NCBI GenBank assembly: GCA_001970955.1
Contig: MPUH01000147.1
Span: 30,947 to 94,946, forward strand
DNA from: Stentor coeruleus
Taxonomy: Eukaryota > Ciliophora > Heterotrichea > Heterotrichida > Stentoridae
DNA: 64,000 bases
Reading direction: 5' to 3'
Numbering within the stretch: position 1 is the stretch's first letter; each line of letters starts with the position of its first letter. The notes below the pieces were generated by a model, which saw nothing but the letters and a program-made list of their open reading frames with translations, made no database searches and was not told the DNA's origin. Made by a program: the position numbers and the translations under genes. Positions 44,343-54,301 of this stretch are shown piece after piece.

Positions 44343-45509
44343 ATGGGTGATTTGGAACAATTTATTAAAGTCAAAAGAGGGCGTCCTAGAAAAATTAGTA
44401 AGGAACGTTTTAAGTCCTTACAAAATTCTTTTCAAAGTAGTGGAGATTCGAGCACAATAAAATACTTTGAAAAACAAAAAATTTACTTAAAGGAAAATTA
44501 CTGTCAAAAATTTCAGATGATGCTCTCAGTAATTCCAAAATTCGTCAAATTTTCTTCTAAGGCAAGATCTCTGCCTGTACTTAATTTTTTACAAGAATCA
44601 GCCAAAAAGTACTTTATGAACGAACTCGAAATAGCAGCTTTAAGTTTATTCCTCAGCTCAGTTCAATGGGAACTAAGAAATTACTCTGTAGAAGAAGTCA
44701 TTGAAAGCTGCTGTTTACTAAGTAAAAAATTCTTCGAAAGTGACCAAGAACTATTAAATTACTTAGAAACTAAGCTTGAATCTCAATATAGTAACATCGA
44801 TAAAATAACATCACTCATAAAAAAAAAAATTCACATTGATCTCAAAAAACTCAACAAAAGACTTAAAGCGCTTATAAAATCTTCAAAAAAGTTCAATATC
44901 AATTACAATTATTATGTAGATGAGATTATTAGAATGTCTCCACCTTATAATATAGATATCAAAAAACAAAAATTAGATGATAATAGTAGTAATGATGATG
45001 AACCTGAAAATACTATTATTAGAGTTTGTCATAGAAAAGAACCTATTTCTGTTTCAACAAGACAAAATATTTTTACTATAAAATCAAGAAAAACTTTGAA
45101 AAAAAGTGACCAAGCAAGAGGGGTAATGAAAAATACTATAAAAAGTAGGCAAGAAGTTTATAAAGATGAGGAAAATCAAAATAAGTTTGAAGATTTGAAA
45201 GAAGAAATTAAACCTAGAAGAAAAAATACAATTTATAATAATGAAGAGGATCGTAGAAATTCTTATGAATCAAAATTGGCAAAAGTGCAAAATGAAAAAT
45301 TAGAGGAAGAAATAAAAGTTGATATGATGAATAAAGATAAAGGTAAGAAAAGTAAAAAAGTTGTGGATGAGTCAAGGAAAGATTCATATTTAAATGAACT
45401 GGTACCTTTAGATGATTATGAGAAATACCTTCTTGGATCCTTTTTTAGCAAATCTTGCGTTTATACTGAATTTGATAAAAGTATATCTTGCATAAAAGCA
45501 CTTATATAA
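44343..45509 (+). CDS. AT-hook protein, paralogue 2 of a twin pair
   Basis: A 388-residue paralogue of the gene at 40450. It has the same start (MGDLEQF), AT-hook KRGRPRK, core domain (KENYCQK, MNELEIAALSL, SVQWE, VEEVIESCCL, TKLESQYSN, VDEIIRMSPPYNID) and end motif LVPLDDYEK. The linker differs almost completely and is richer in Lys/Glu/Arg with several basic RxxS-type sites. Strong conservation of core and ends with a drifting middle implies selection on both copies after duplication. The copies are same-strand and about 2.7 kb apart. Tandem duplication is the likely origin. Confidence 0.8.
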   Translation: MGDLEQFIKVKRGRPRKISKERFKSLQNSFQSSGDSSTIKYFEKQKIYLKENYCQKFQMMLSVIPKFVKFSSKARSLPVLNFLQESAKKYFMNELEIAALSLFLSSVQWELRNYSVEEVIESCCLLSKKFFESDQELLNYLETKLESQYSNIDKITSLIKKKIHIDLKKLNKRLKALIKSSKKFNINYNYYVDEIIRMSPPYNIDIKKQKLDDNSSNDDEPENTIIRVCHRKEPISVSTRQNIFTIKSRKTLKKSDQARGVMKNTIKSRQEVYKDEENQNKFEDLKEEIKPRRKNTIYNNEEDRRNSYESKLAKVQNEKLEEEIKVDMMNKDKGKKSKKVVDESRKDSYLNELVPLDDYEKYLLGSFFSKSCVYTEFDKSISCIKALI

Positions 45510-46190
45510 TAAGGAAATATCAGTAGTTAGATTTATCTAATCCATTTAAATGATAGTAAATTAATATAGTTTATAAAATATTATTTTATAGTGAAAAATT
45601 GAGTTTAGATTGAAATTGTATATATATTTTTTATCTTTGATATAAGAATAATTTTGACTTACTATCGAAAATTATGGTTATGTGTATACATGATTTATTG
45701 TTTAATATTTTATCAAATATTTATATATAATACAAAGTATATAAGATTATATTAGACTTCACCTTGCCTATTAGCTAAGATGGACAGATATGTTAATAAG
45801 ATAAAATAATTATTAATTTATATGTTTTGCGATATATAATAAATAGATAATAACCAAAAATAATACTCTAAATTATTATATTTATTTCATTAGATTTACA
45901 TAATAATCATAATATCATAAAACCTAAGTCAGTATATTCTTCAATTACTTAATAGCTTAAACAAATACGCTTTAAAAACAAAAAAAAGTTGATTTTTAGC
46001 AAAATACACAAAAGTTAATATAAATTTGTGTGTTTTTCCATAGAAAAAATGTCCGTTTTCAAACTAAAGCACAAAAAGTATTAGAAAACTATAACTAAAA
46101 CTCTATTATCTTCAACAATAAAACTCTGTAACATAAAATATTTTCATATTTAAAAATAAAAGATTATTTGTAAGTTTAGATAATTTATAA
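45510..46190. other. AT-rich convergent intergenic region
   Basis: Between the 3' end of the AT-hook gene and the 3' end of the Pumilio gene. Very AT-rich; nothing recognisable. Confidence 0.5.
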
Positions 46191-47282
46191 TTATCTACTT
46201 AGTCCTTGAATAATTTCTTGCCAAAGAGGTTTTAGCTTAGGGGCGAACAAACCTTTCAAATGATTATTTACTGAATCAAGTACTGAGAGTCGATCTTTTG
46301 CTAAACAAACAGAAGCAAGGGTTCTAAGCACATAACACCCATATTGATTCCCAATAAGTTCTTTAATCTTGTCTTCTGTTAACAATTCCTTAACTATACA
46401 GTCTCGGACATAATCAATTTTCAATGCTTTCTCTATAACATTCGATGAATATTTTTGCAAGCACAACTGCGTAATCCTTCCTTGTATTGATGTGCCAAAT
46501 TCATATCCAACTTCTTCTTTCCATATTTCCAAAATACACTGTACAACATAATTCCCATAAGGATGTTGTATAAGAAGTAAAGAATCTCCAAGTACTTCAC
46601 TCATAATCTGTGGATCATTACAACATTTCTTCAATACACAAACACCAAATTTATCAACAGCTAATTCTTTTACATGTCCCATCATTTCCCTAATCACAAA
46701 ATATTTATTGCTTACATTAATCAAAAGCCTTTGAACAACATGTGAAGCATTAACATCTTTACTCATCTCAACAATATTACCTTTAAATTCATCCCTATAA
46801 ATACTTTCTTCTTCTTTCAAATTTGTCATGGCAATCAAATTTTGTAATGCATGAGTTCCACGAGGATGATATGAAATACTAACTAAACTTCCTCTTAAAG
46901 CATTAAGTAATGAAAGTCTTTGATCTGCTGAACATGTGTGGAATAATGTTTGGCATAAATAATTACCGTATAGGTCTATCATAAGCTCAGACATGTGTTT
47001 CTGAAGAGCTTTTATAAGTTTATCAAGCTCAGTTGGTGAGGATTTCGAGATTTGTTGCTGAAGAGACTTGCTAAAAAACTTAGTTAATGGGAAGATTTGA
47101 ATTAAATCCGATGGAACAGCTTTGTGGTCACAATTTGATGTTTGGACAAGAGATGTTTGGGAGCTGAAATTTGTACTCACGCGCTCTTGAAAACTATCTG
47201 ATGAGTTCTCGTTAGGGTTTAAAACACAGTCATCAACTTTCCTCTTTGACAATGTGTATGTGATATTCTTGCTTCTTTCCAT
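46191..47282 (-). CDS. Pumilio/PUF-family RNA-binding protein
   Basis: A 363-residue protein. After about 85 disordered residues comes a Pumilio-homology array. Seven helices with the RNA-reading pattern are visible: NYLCQ, THALQ, SHVVQ, VCVLK, NYVVQ, SNVIE and CYVLR, with an eighth weak repeat likely. By the PUF code, NYxxQ reads U and SNxxE reads G, so the NYVVQ-SNVIE pair would read the UG of the classic UGUA core (repeats 6 and 7). The following repeat has CYVLR instead of the standard NYxxQ. Target specificity may therefore deviate. PUF proteins bind 3' UTRs and repress mRNAs. Confidence 0.88.
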   Translation of the reverse strand: MERSKNITYTLSKRKVDDCVLNPNENSSDSFQERVSTNFSSQTSLVQTSNCDHKAVPSDLIQIFPLTKFFSKSLQQQISKSSPTELDKLIKALQKHMSELMIDLYGNYLCQTLFHTCSADQRLSLLNALRGSLVSISYHPRGTHALQNLIAMTNLKEEESIYRDEFKGNIVEMSKDVNASHVVQRLLINVSNKYFVIREMMGHVKELAVDKFGVCVLKKCCNDPQIMSEVLGDSLLLIQHPYGNYVVQCILEIWKEEVGYEFGTSIQGRITQLCLQKYSSNVIEKALKIDYVRDCIVKELLTEDKIKELIGNQYGCYVLRTLASVCLAKDRLSVLDSVNNHLKGLFAPKLKPLWQEIIQGLSR

Positions 47283-49528
47283 TTATATCAGAATTACAAC
47301 ATTCGTTATTTAAATAGTAAATCGTATATTAGTAAAAATGATATATAAAATATAAACCTAGGAAATTATTAAAATATAAGTAAAATGAGGAGAATAAATG
47401 TTGTAGATTGGGAAATTATATTGAAAAAATATTTTTTAGCTTTGGAAAAAAATATTTTTGAAATAATTTTTAGAAGCTTTTTGAGACTTTTCAGTTAATT
47501 TTTGCTAATAAAAGTTGGGAAATGTTTTTTTTAGGTTTTTAGGATGTTTGATTGGTATTTAGAAGAAAAAATCTAATATGCCAAACTGTGAAGGGTACTT
47601 AAGAAAATTTTGATAGGATTTTTTTTTTCAAAGAGGTTTTTTATAAATGCTTATAGGATTTTTTTGGAATTTAGGTTGTGGGGAAGCTATGATAAGTTTT
47701 GCTTTTAAGGGTTTGCTATAGGTGTTGCATTTTATAGGAATATTAGGGATTAGAAAATTTGAATTTTCAATGATTTTCAACTGGGGGAAAATTTTTGGTT
47801 TAAGGAGGCTGAGAATTGATAAAAGGTAAGCTTTGTGAAGGAAATGCATAGAGTTTCTTGATGAAGTAGCTGTAATAGTTGAAAGTGAATATTTTATAGT
47901 TTTTTCTGTATTTCTGGTGGCGAACAAATGCTATGCATTTGTAAAAATTTTTAAGATCTGAAATTTGATAAAACTATCGTATCTCAACCTAGAAATTAGA
48001 GTTTTAAATGCTAGATCGGGTCTAATTAAGACAAATTTAACTTTTTCCTCACTTCAGTCTTGTTTTTGAAATAAACTGAAAACTCTTTAGTATTACAATA
48101 AAAAGACACACTTCAATCTTTTCTAATAATTTTTTTATCACGCAAAGGGTTTTCTTTCTAGGAATTTATGAGTTTTTTCCTATAATAAAATTATGTTCCT
48201 ACCCCTTATTATTATTTTCCTCACATCGACCCTGAGTTTTTATCGACTCATTATATTCCTCTTTAACCCTTCGTCTTAAAAGCTTTCTTTACTAAGAGGT
48301 ATCTTAATCTATACCCTTTCTCATATTTATGGTGGTTAAATGGGATTATTATTGGTAATATTTTCATATTTGCATAATTTATCTATTTGAAAGATAAGTA
48401 AAAGTATTTTATATAAACTATAAATATTCAGGTTTTATTAATTTCTAAAATCTAAGACTTGAGCTTTGATAAACTTTTATATTATATGCAAATACTTATG
48501 AAAAAATAAAAAATTATGATTTTATGAGTATTAGTTAGGAATTTTACTGTTTTTATGGTTTTCTAAGCTTAAGAACTTTAAGAAAATCTTTGTATGTAGA
48601 AAAAAACAAAAATAACTTTATGTATGTAAAAATTCACATTATTATAATCCATTTTCGCTTTGATCTAAGGATGTTACATTTCCATATTTACTTATTGGGA
48701 TTATGAGAAAACCCAAACTTTAATTTTGTTTTTTATAATTTGTGGAAAGAGTTGAGAATGAAATATTAAATTTCTTGTATGCTTTTTGATTATTTTTGGG
48801 AAAAAATTGGTTTAAGAATTTATTTTTTTTTAGGTTAAAATATTCGGAGTTCTTAGTTTATTTTTTTTTGGTTGGGCTTAAATGATGTAATGATGATGTT
48901 TTAAAAGCAATGCAGGTGTTAGAATTTGATTCTGGATAAAATTCTTTTGACTATTTTTTCCCCTAGCATTAATGTAATATTAGAATGAATTACTAATATT
49001 TTTATATTTAAGAAGAAATTATATCTAAATAATCATTGTTCTCAGCTATTAATGTTAATAGTTAAGTTTTCCCTCTATCAAAATCTAAAATATACATTCT
49101 GCCATAGTTAAATAGTCAATACTAATTCTTAATCAAAACCTTATCAAAACTTCAATCAAACAAATAATGAATTATCAATCAAAACAACACAAAATTTTCC
49201 TTTAATGCATATTTGCCCAAAAAACCCAAACTTCCCAATCCCAAAATTTCACCATAATCTTATCCTCATTTTCAAATAATCTAATTATAAAAGCCTAATA
49301 TTCTCATCATCTAACATATTTTATACCGAAAACCAAAATTAACTACCAAAATACCTTTCTTCATATAATTTCTTACTATTTCATATACATTCCTTTCTTT
49401 GCCAGCAGATATAAAAATAAAAACAAAATAAAAATTGTAATCATCTCAAGTACCGGGGTTAATTTTCTATATCATAAAACCAAGGGTGTTATAAAAATCT
49501 ATTATTTTTTATAAGTTTTAGAATATTA
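47283..49528. other. Long intergenic region
   Basis: About 2.2 kb with no supported gene. It is C-poor on the plus strand at 47300-47900, pyrimidine-rich at 48050-48330, G/T-rich at 48480-48960, and A/C-rich at 49080-49420. A 99-codon minus-strand frame (47628-47927) lies in the G-poor sense composition upstream of the Pumilio gene and is probably chance. Confidence 0.5.
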
Positions 49529-49852
49529 CTAGTTAAGTTCTTCTACATTCCAAGAATTGCTTACGTCAATTTCCATATCAAATCTACTCGATGACTTTTC
49601 GTTATTCGATGCTAGAATCGCTGACCCAATTCTTTTTGGTGCAACATAATTAGGCTGCATTTCTTTGAATAAGTCATCATCTTCTTCATGTTTTTTTTCA
49701 ACTTTTTTTTCGGTAGGTTTAATCTCTTTTTTTTGTATTGTTTTAAGCTCACTAGATCCTATTTCTGGGACTTTATTTATAGGGAGAATAGGATCTTGTG
49801 AGAAAAATTTATCGCCCATGAGTTTCTTGAACATAGAAAAGCAATAGCTCAT
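49529..49852 (-). CDS. Small acidic protein, weakly like RCAS1/EBAG9 C-terminus
   Basis: A 107-residue protein with a Lys/Glu-rich middle, then DDDLFKEMQPNY, SSSRF and a terminal SWNVEEL. The order D-x-FK-[DE]-M-x-P, SSR[LF] and a late Trp resembles the conserved part of RCAS1/EBAG9, a Golgi membrane protein, but here the transmembrane anchor is not obvious. The first 20 residues (MSYCFSMFKKL) are moderately hydrophobic. The similarity is from memory of short motifs and should be treated as a hint. It is divergent from the 49948 gene with 95 bp between starts. Confidence 0.5.
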   Translation of the reverse strand: MSYCFSMFKKLMGDKFFSQDPILPINKVPEIGSSELKTIQKKEIKPTEKKVEKKHEEDDDLFKEMQPNYVAPKRIGSAILASNNEKSSSRFDMEIDVSNSWNVEELN

Positions 49853-49947
49853 GTTATTATTATAAACTAAATTTAACTACACAATACAATCTTAAATTTA
49901 CCATTTAAAACATAATCAATGATTATCTTTCTCAAACATTTTCTTAT

Positions 49948-51087
49948 ATGAATAATTTTAGCAGTAAGTTTCTTTTTGGTGATAGAGACCCTCTTTATTT
50001 CCACGAATACTCTATGAGATGGCTTGAAGAGAGGAATAGAAAAGTTGAAGAATCCAGGAAAATCGAGTTAGAAAAAGAATCAGCATTTTCTCCTATTAGA
50101 AGAACTGATACTCCTCCAGGTTATAAAAGTTTAATAACTGATTGGGAAAGCCGGGTATCAGAATATTACACAAAGAAAAATAAAAACACTGATATTTACA
50201 CACATACTCCAGAAATAAACTCCACTTCTCGAGCTATGCTTCCAATATGGAATGAACGAGTTGAAGATCGTCTTAATCGCATGAACATAGAAAAAAAAGA
50301 AAAAATCGAAGAACAAAGAATAAAAGCAGAAATCGCTGAAGTCCCATCATTCACTCCTTTAACCAATCCATCAAAAAAAACACGTCCTGAAGATATTGGT
50401 TTTTATCTTTACCAAGAAGGAATTACAATGATTGACAAGAAAAAAAAAGCTGCTGAAGCCTGTAAATTTAATGAATTTACATTCAAACCTGTTATAAATG
50501 AAGCCTCTAGAGCTTTAGCTGTTAATAGAAAACCAAAAATAAAATTTGAACCTGTTATTGAACCACAAGCTCCGTCTAGGGTATTGAAACCTGAGGAATT
50601 TGAAAATTTTCTTGAAAGAAATTATATTGTAAATCATGATCATTTGGGTATAAAAAATGGACAAGATGATAAGGAAAGACCTAAAATACCTGAAAGAAGT
50701 GATGAAAGTTCTTCGACTACTCCGAGAAGAGGGAGAAAAACTGTGGCTATTGGGAATTTGTATGAAAAAGAAATGAAAAGAATTAATGATAAGGAACAGA
50801 AAAGGAGGGAAATATTGAGAGAAAAACATACACGTGAACTTGATGGATGTACTTTTCAACCTAAGATTAATACTAGGGCAAAAACACCTCCACCTTGTAG
50901 TAGTGCAGATAAAAAACAAAGTAAGGTACTTAGGTATAATAAAAACCCTAAAACTTTGAGGGAATATTGGAGATATGAGGATGCTAATCATAAATTTTAT
51001 CAGTTGAAAGCTTTTTATTATGTTGATAAAAGTTTTATTAATGGACTTGAAGAGATTGAGAAGAGAGTTTTTGAAGCAATTAAGTAA
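49948..51087 (+). CDS. Cytoskeletal-type protein with CTFxPxIN motifs
   Basis: A 379-residue, highly charged protein with helical Lys/Glu/Arg stretches separated by short Phe-x-Pro motifs: PSFTPLTNP, FTFKPVINEA, IKFEPVIEP and DGCTFQPKINTR. The same type of motif occurs in the protein at 33051-34526, suggesting a shared family, perhaps filament or microtubule-associated. Near residue 80 are further TPEINSTSRAM and SRALAVN units. No enzyme motif. The 95-bp gap to the divergent small gene probably holds a shared promoter. Confidence 0.7.
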   Translation: MNNFSSKFLFGDRDPLYFHEYSMRWLEERNRKVEESRKIELEKESAFSPIRRTDTPPGYKSLITDWESRVSEYYTKKNKNTDIYTHTPEINSTSRAMLPIWNERVEDRLNRMNIEKKEKIEEQRIKAEIAEVPSFTPLTNPSKKTRPEDIGFYLYQEGITMIDKKKKAAEACKFNEFTFKPVINEASRALAVNRKPKIKFEPVIEPQAPSRVLKPEEFENFLERNYIVNHDHLGIKNGQDDKERPKIPERSDESSSTTPRRGRKTVAIGNLYEKEMKRINDKEQKRREILREKHTRELDGCTFQPKINTRAKTPPPCSSADKKQSKVLRYNKNPKTLREYWRYEDANHKFYQLKAFYYVDKSFINGLEEIEKRVFEAIK

Positions 51088-51513
51088 TGATGATAACTTT
51101 TTTATCTTCTATATAAAACACTCATTATTTAGCAGAATCTTAAGGAGGAATTTTTCTTCCCAATAAATAATTTTAACAGTTTATAAAAAACAATAACTGT
51201 CATATTTTCACAAAAACCACTAAAACTCAAACAATCCAAAAACCAAATCACTAACTATCTATAAAAACCCATTTAAACAAGCTATTTTTTTTTTGCAAAA
51301 TAAACTTCTACCAATAAAATTAACTTCCTAATAATCATCCAAACCTTAAAAAACTCAAACCTATCGCATAAATTAAAAAAAAAAAAAATCCCCATTCCAC
51401 ATAAATTTATAAACCTGAATATTCCTACCTCTTAATCAACTATCCCATCTTATAAAATAAAATTCCCATTTATCTAAACCTAAATCAAGGAAAAATTAAG
51501 CATCAGAAAATAA
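51088..51513. other. Upstream region of PKG
   Basis: There is no gene here. From 51180 on, the sense strand is strongly A/C-rich; 51241-51300 has 12 C and 2 G. It is the expected upstream pattern. No discrete element is seen. Confidence 0.55.
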
Positions 51514-54138
51514 ATGGATCATACTGGTGAATCAAAGGCATCTCATTCAGAAGATATGCACTTAGCTCTACCTGGACCTAAAAAAGAGTCCAAACATAGA
51601 GTGCAAAAATTAGACCCTCGCTTACAATCAAGTAAAGTGGCTGATGCCCCAACAGCAACAGTTATAAACAGAGAAAAAACAAGTAGAGACGTGGAAGTTA
51701 TAGCCCATGCCCTAAGTAAACATTTTATTTTTACAAACTTATCAACAGATAGCCGTATTCAAGTTATCAACAACATGAGACTTTATATCATGGGTCCAAA
51801 AGAAGTTGTTTTTCAGCAAGGGACTGTGGGTCAAAACTTTTATATAGTCGCTCATGGGAAACTTGAAGTTTTAGTGAATGGGAAAAGGGTTAATATTTTA
51901 GGAGCTGGGGATAGTTTTGGGGAATTGGCACTGATTCATGATGCTTTAAGATCAGCTTCAATTGTCACTGTAAATAAAGTATGCATGTGGGTATTGGATA
52001 GAAATACTTTTAGAACTGCGATACAAGAATTGAATGTACAGAATTATAAGGAGCATAAGGAATTTTTACAAACTGTGCCGATATTGTCGATTTTGACACC
52101 TGAACAGATGGATTGTTTATTAGAATCAGTGTCGAGCTTTTCTTTTAAGAAAAGGCAGGTGATTGTTAGAGAGGGAGACCAGGGGAACTCATTTTATTTG
52201 ATTAAGAAAGGGAAAGTTGCGATTAATATGAAAGGAGAGGTGGTTGGAGAATTGCAGGAGGGACAGTTTTTTGGGGAAAGGGCTTTGTTGTATAATACCC
52301 CTCATAGGTCTACTGCAATTGCTATGACAGATGTAAAGTGCATAGTCATTAGTAGAAAATCAGTTAATTCTGCCTTGGGATGCAAACTTCAACAAGTCAT
52401 CTACGAAAACTCAACAAAAATTGCCATATCAAAAAGTAAAATCCTAAGCCAGCTTGACCGTAACCAACAAGCAAAAATATCAGAATGTTTACATATAAAA
52501 GTTTATGAAAACGAAGAAACAGTAATACATCAAGGTGAAGATAAAAGTCTTAAATTATGGCTAATAATCCAAGGTAATCTCAAAGTTGGTGATTCTATAG
52601 TTGGTCACACATACGAATGTATAGGAGATTATGAAATGAGTGAAGGTTTACATTCAGTTTTTAGTCAAAAAGTTGTAGCAGAAGGCGAATGTCATATAGG
52701 AGAACTTACAAGAAAAGAAATTGAAGATTGTTTAGGAATTCCAATGCTTGGGATTCTAGAATTCAATATTATAATCAAAGCTGTAAAACATGTGCCGATT
52801 TTTAGCACATTGAGCAATGAAAAAGTTTACTCAATAGCTTCTAAGGTTAGTTTGAGAAATTATGATGATCAAGAAGTGATTTTTGAACAAAATACTCCTG
52901 GGGACTTGTTTTTTTTGATAAAATATGGGAAAGTGCAGATAGTAAAAGATGGGGTTGTTTTGAGGATTGAGAATAAAACTGATTATTTTGGAGAAAGGAG
53001 TTTGTTATTTGATGAAACGAGGACTGCTTCAGTTATTGCGGCTGGAGAAGTTAGTTGCTGGGTGTTGAAAAGAGAAGATTTCTTGCAGATTCTAGACCCT
53101 GCGATGCTTAAAAGACTTGTTGGGAGGATAAATTTACAAGATGCTTCAATTAATTTGGAAAATTTAAGAGTTATTAAAACTCTTGGCAAAGGGATGTTCG
53201 GCAAAGTATTCCTAGTTTTCGACAACAAAAAGCAGCGTCTTTTCGCTTTAAAAACTGTAGACAAAAAGCACATCGACGCTTTTGGCATACACGAAAATCT
53301 TATGCTAGAAAGAAAAATCCTCTTAAGCCTCGACCATCAGATGGTCTTAAAATTAGTCAAAACATTTAAAGACTCTGAAAGAATTTATTTCCTAACAGAA
53401 TACGTGAAAGGTCAAGATATGTTTGAAGTGATGAGAATCTATAAAAACTTTTCCGAAATTGATGTAAAATTTTACATCTGTTGTTTAAGTTTAGTTCTTG
53501 AATATTTACATCAAAGAGAAATAATTTATAGAGACTTAAAACCTGAAAATGTTGTAATTGATATGGAAGGGTATCCAAAACTAGTAGATTTTGGTACATG
53601 TAAATTTTTAACTGAAAGGACTTATACAATTATAGGAACACCACATTATATGGCACCAGAAATTATCTTAGGTCATGGATATTCTCATTCAGCTGATTAT
53701 TGGAGTTTGGGTGTTATAATGTATGAGTTATTATATGGAGCAGTTCCTTTTGGAGATAAAGAAGATGATCCATCTAAGGTTTATGAAGCAATTTTATCAC
53801 GTAAACTTGTTTTTACATCTAAAAGAATAGTCTCTGATGCTTGTAAAGGTCTTGTAGAACAATTATTAAACAGAAAGTCAGTATTAAGAAATGGAGGAAG
53901 CATAGAAAATCTTAAAATGCACGAATGGCTAAGAGGGACTAATTGGGAAAGTTATCTTAATAAGGAAGTTGAACCACCTTATGTTCCACAGCTTCCTGAT
54001 ATTCATGAGGAAATACAGCAAGGATTTAAGAGAAATGAAACTTTAGATGAGTTTATTGTCAGAAACCCTGAAGATGATGATGGTTTTATTCAGCCAGATG
54101 AGATTATTGATAAACCAGGCTGGGATGCAGAGTTTTAA
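51514..54138 (+). CDS. PKG: cGMP-dependent protein kinase with four CNB domains
   Basis: An 874-residue kinase with the alveolate PKG layout. Four cyclic-nucleotide-binding domains precede the kinase. Phosphate-binding cassettes read FGELALIHDALRSAS, FGERALLYNTPHRSTA and FGERSLLFDETRTAS (the last near residue 490). The third domain (near 370) has a degenerate cassette, IGDYEMSEGL, as in apicomplexan PKGs. The AGC kinase domain starts near residue 554: LGKGMFGKV, ALKTVDK, YRDLKPEN near 674, DFGTC, GTPHYMAPE. A C-terminal tail with RNETLDEF and PGWDAEF completes it. cGMP would release the kinase. In ciliates PKG is linked to ciliary beating and secretion. No intron is needed. Confidence 0.95.
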   Translation: MDHTGESKASHSEDMHLALPGPKKESKHRVQKLDPRLQSSKVADAPTATVINREKTSRDVEVIAHALSKHFIFTNLSTDSRIQVINNMRLYIMGPKEVVFQQGTVGQNFYIVAHGKLEVLVNGKRVNILGAGDSFGELALIHDALRSASIVTVNKVCMWVLDRNTFRTAIQELNVQNYKEHKEFLQTVPILSILTPEQMDCLLESVSSFSFKKRQVIVREGDQGNSFYLIKKGKVAINMKGEVVGELQEGQFFGERALLYNTPHRSTAIAMTDVKCIVISRKSVNSALGCKLQQVIYENSTKIAISKSKILSQLDRNQQAKISECLHIKVYENEETVIHQGEDKSLKLWLIIQGNLKVGDSIVGHTYECIGDYEMSEGLHSVFSQKVVAEGECHIGELTRKEIEDCLGIPMLGILEFNIIIKAVKHVPIFSTLSNEKVYSIASKVSLRNYDDQEVIFEQNTPGDLFFLIKYGKVQIVKDGVVLRIENKTDYFGERSLLFDETRTASVIAAGEVSCWVLKREDFLQILDPAMLKRLVGRINLQDASINLENLRVIKTLGKGMFGKVFLVFDNKKQRLFALKTVDKKHIDAFGIHENLMLERKILLSLDHQMVLKLVKTFKDSERIYFLTEYVKGQDMFEVMRIYKNFSEIDVKFYICCLSLVLEYLHQREIIYRDLKPENVVIDMEGYPKLVDFGTCKFLTERTYTIIGTPHYMAPEIILGHGYSHSADYWSLGVIMYELLYGAVPFGDKEDDPSKVYEAILSRKLVFTSKRIVSDACKGLVEQLLNRKSVLRNGGSIENLKMHEWLRGTNWESYLNKEVEPPYVPQLPDIHEEIQQGFKRNETLDEFIVRNPEDDDGFIQPDEIIDKPGWDAEF

Positions 54139-54301
54139 TTTTCACATGAGTATTTAAGAATTAAATGAATATTGGTTAAAAATCATAATATTTTAAGATA
54201 AATACATATTTTTGCCTATAAAAGAAATTATAAAAATCTTATAGATAAAGTTGTAATTTATAATCATAAGCTAGAGGAAAGTCATATTTATCCTGCTAAA
54301 A

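Noticed and set aside
47628-47927. 99-codon minus-strand frame upstream of the Pumilio gene
   Set aside because: It lies in the G-poor sense composition typical of upstream regions and its residues look AT-driven with no domain.
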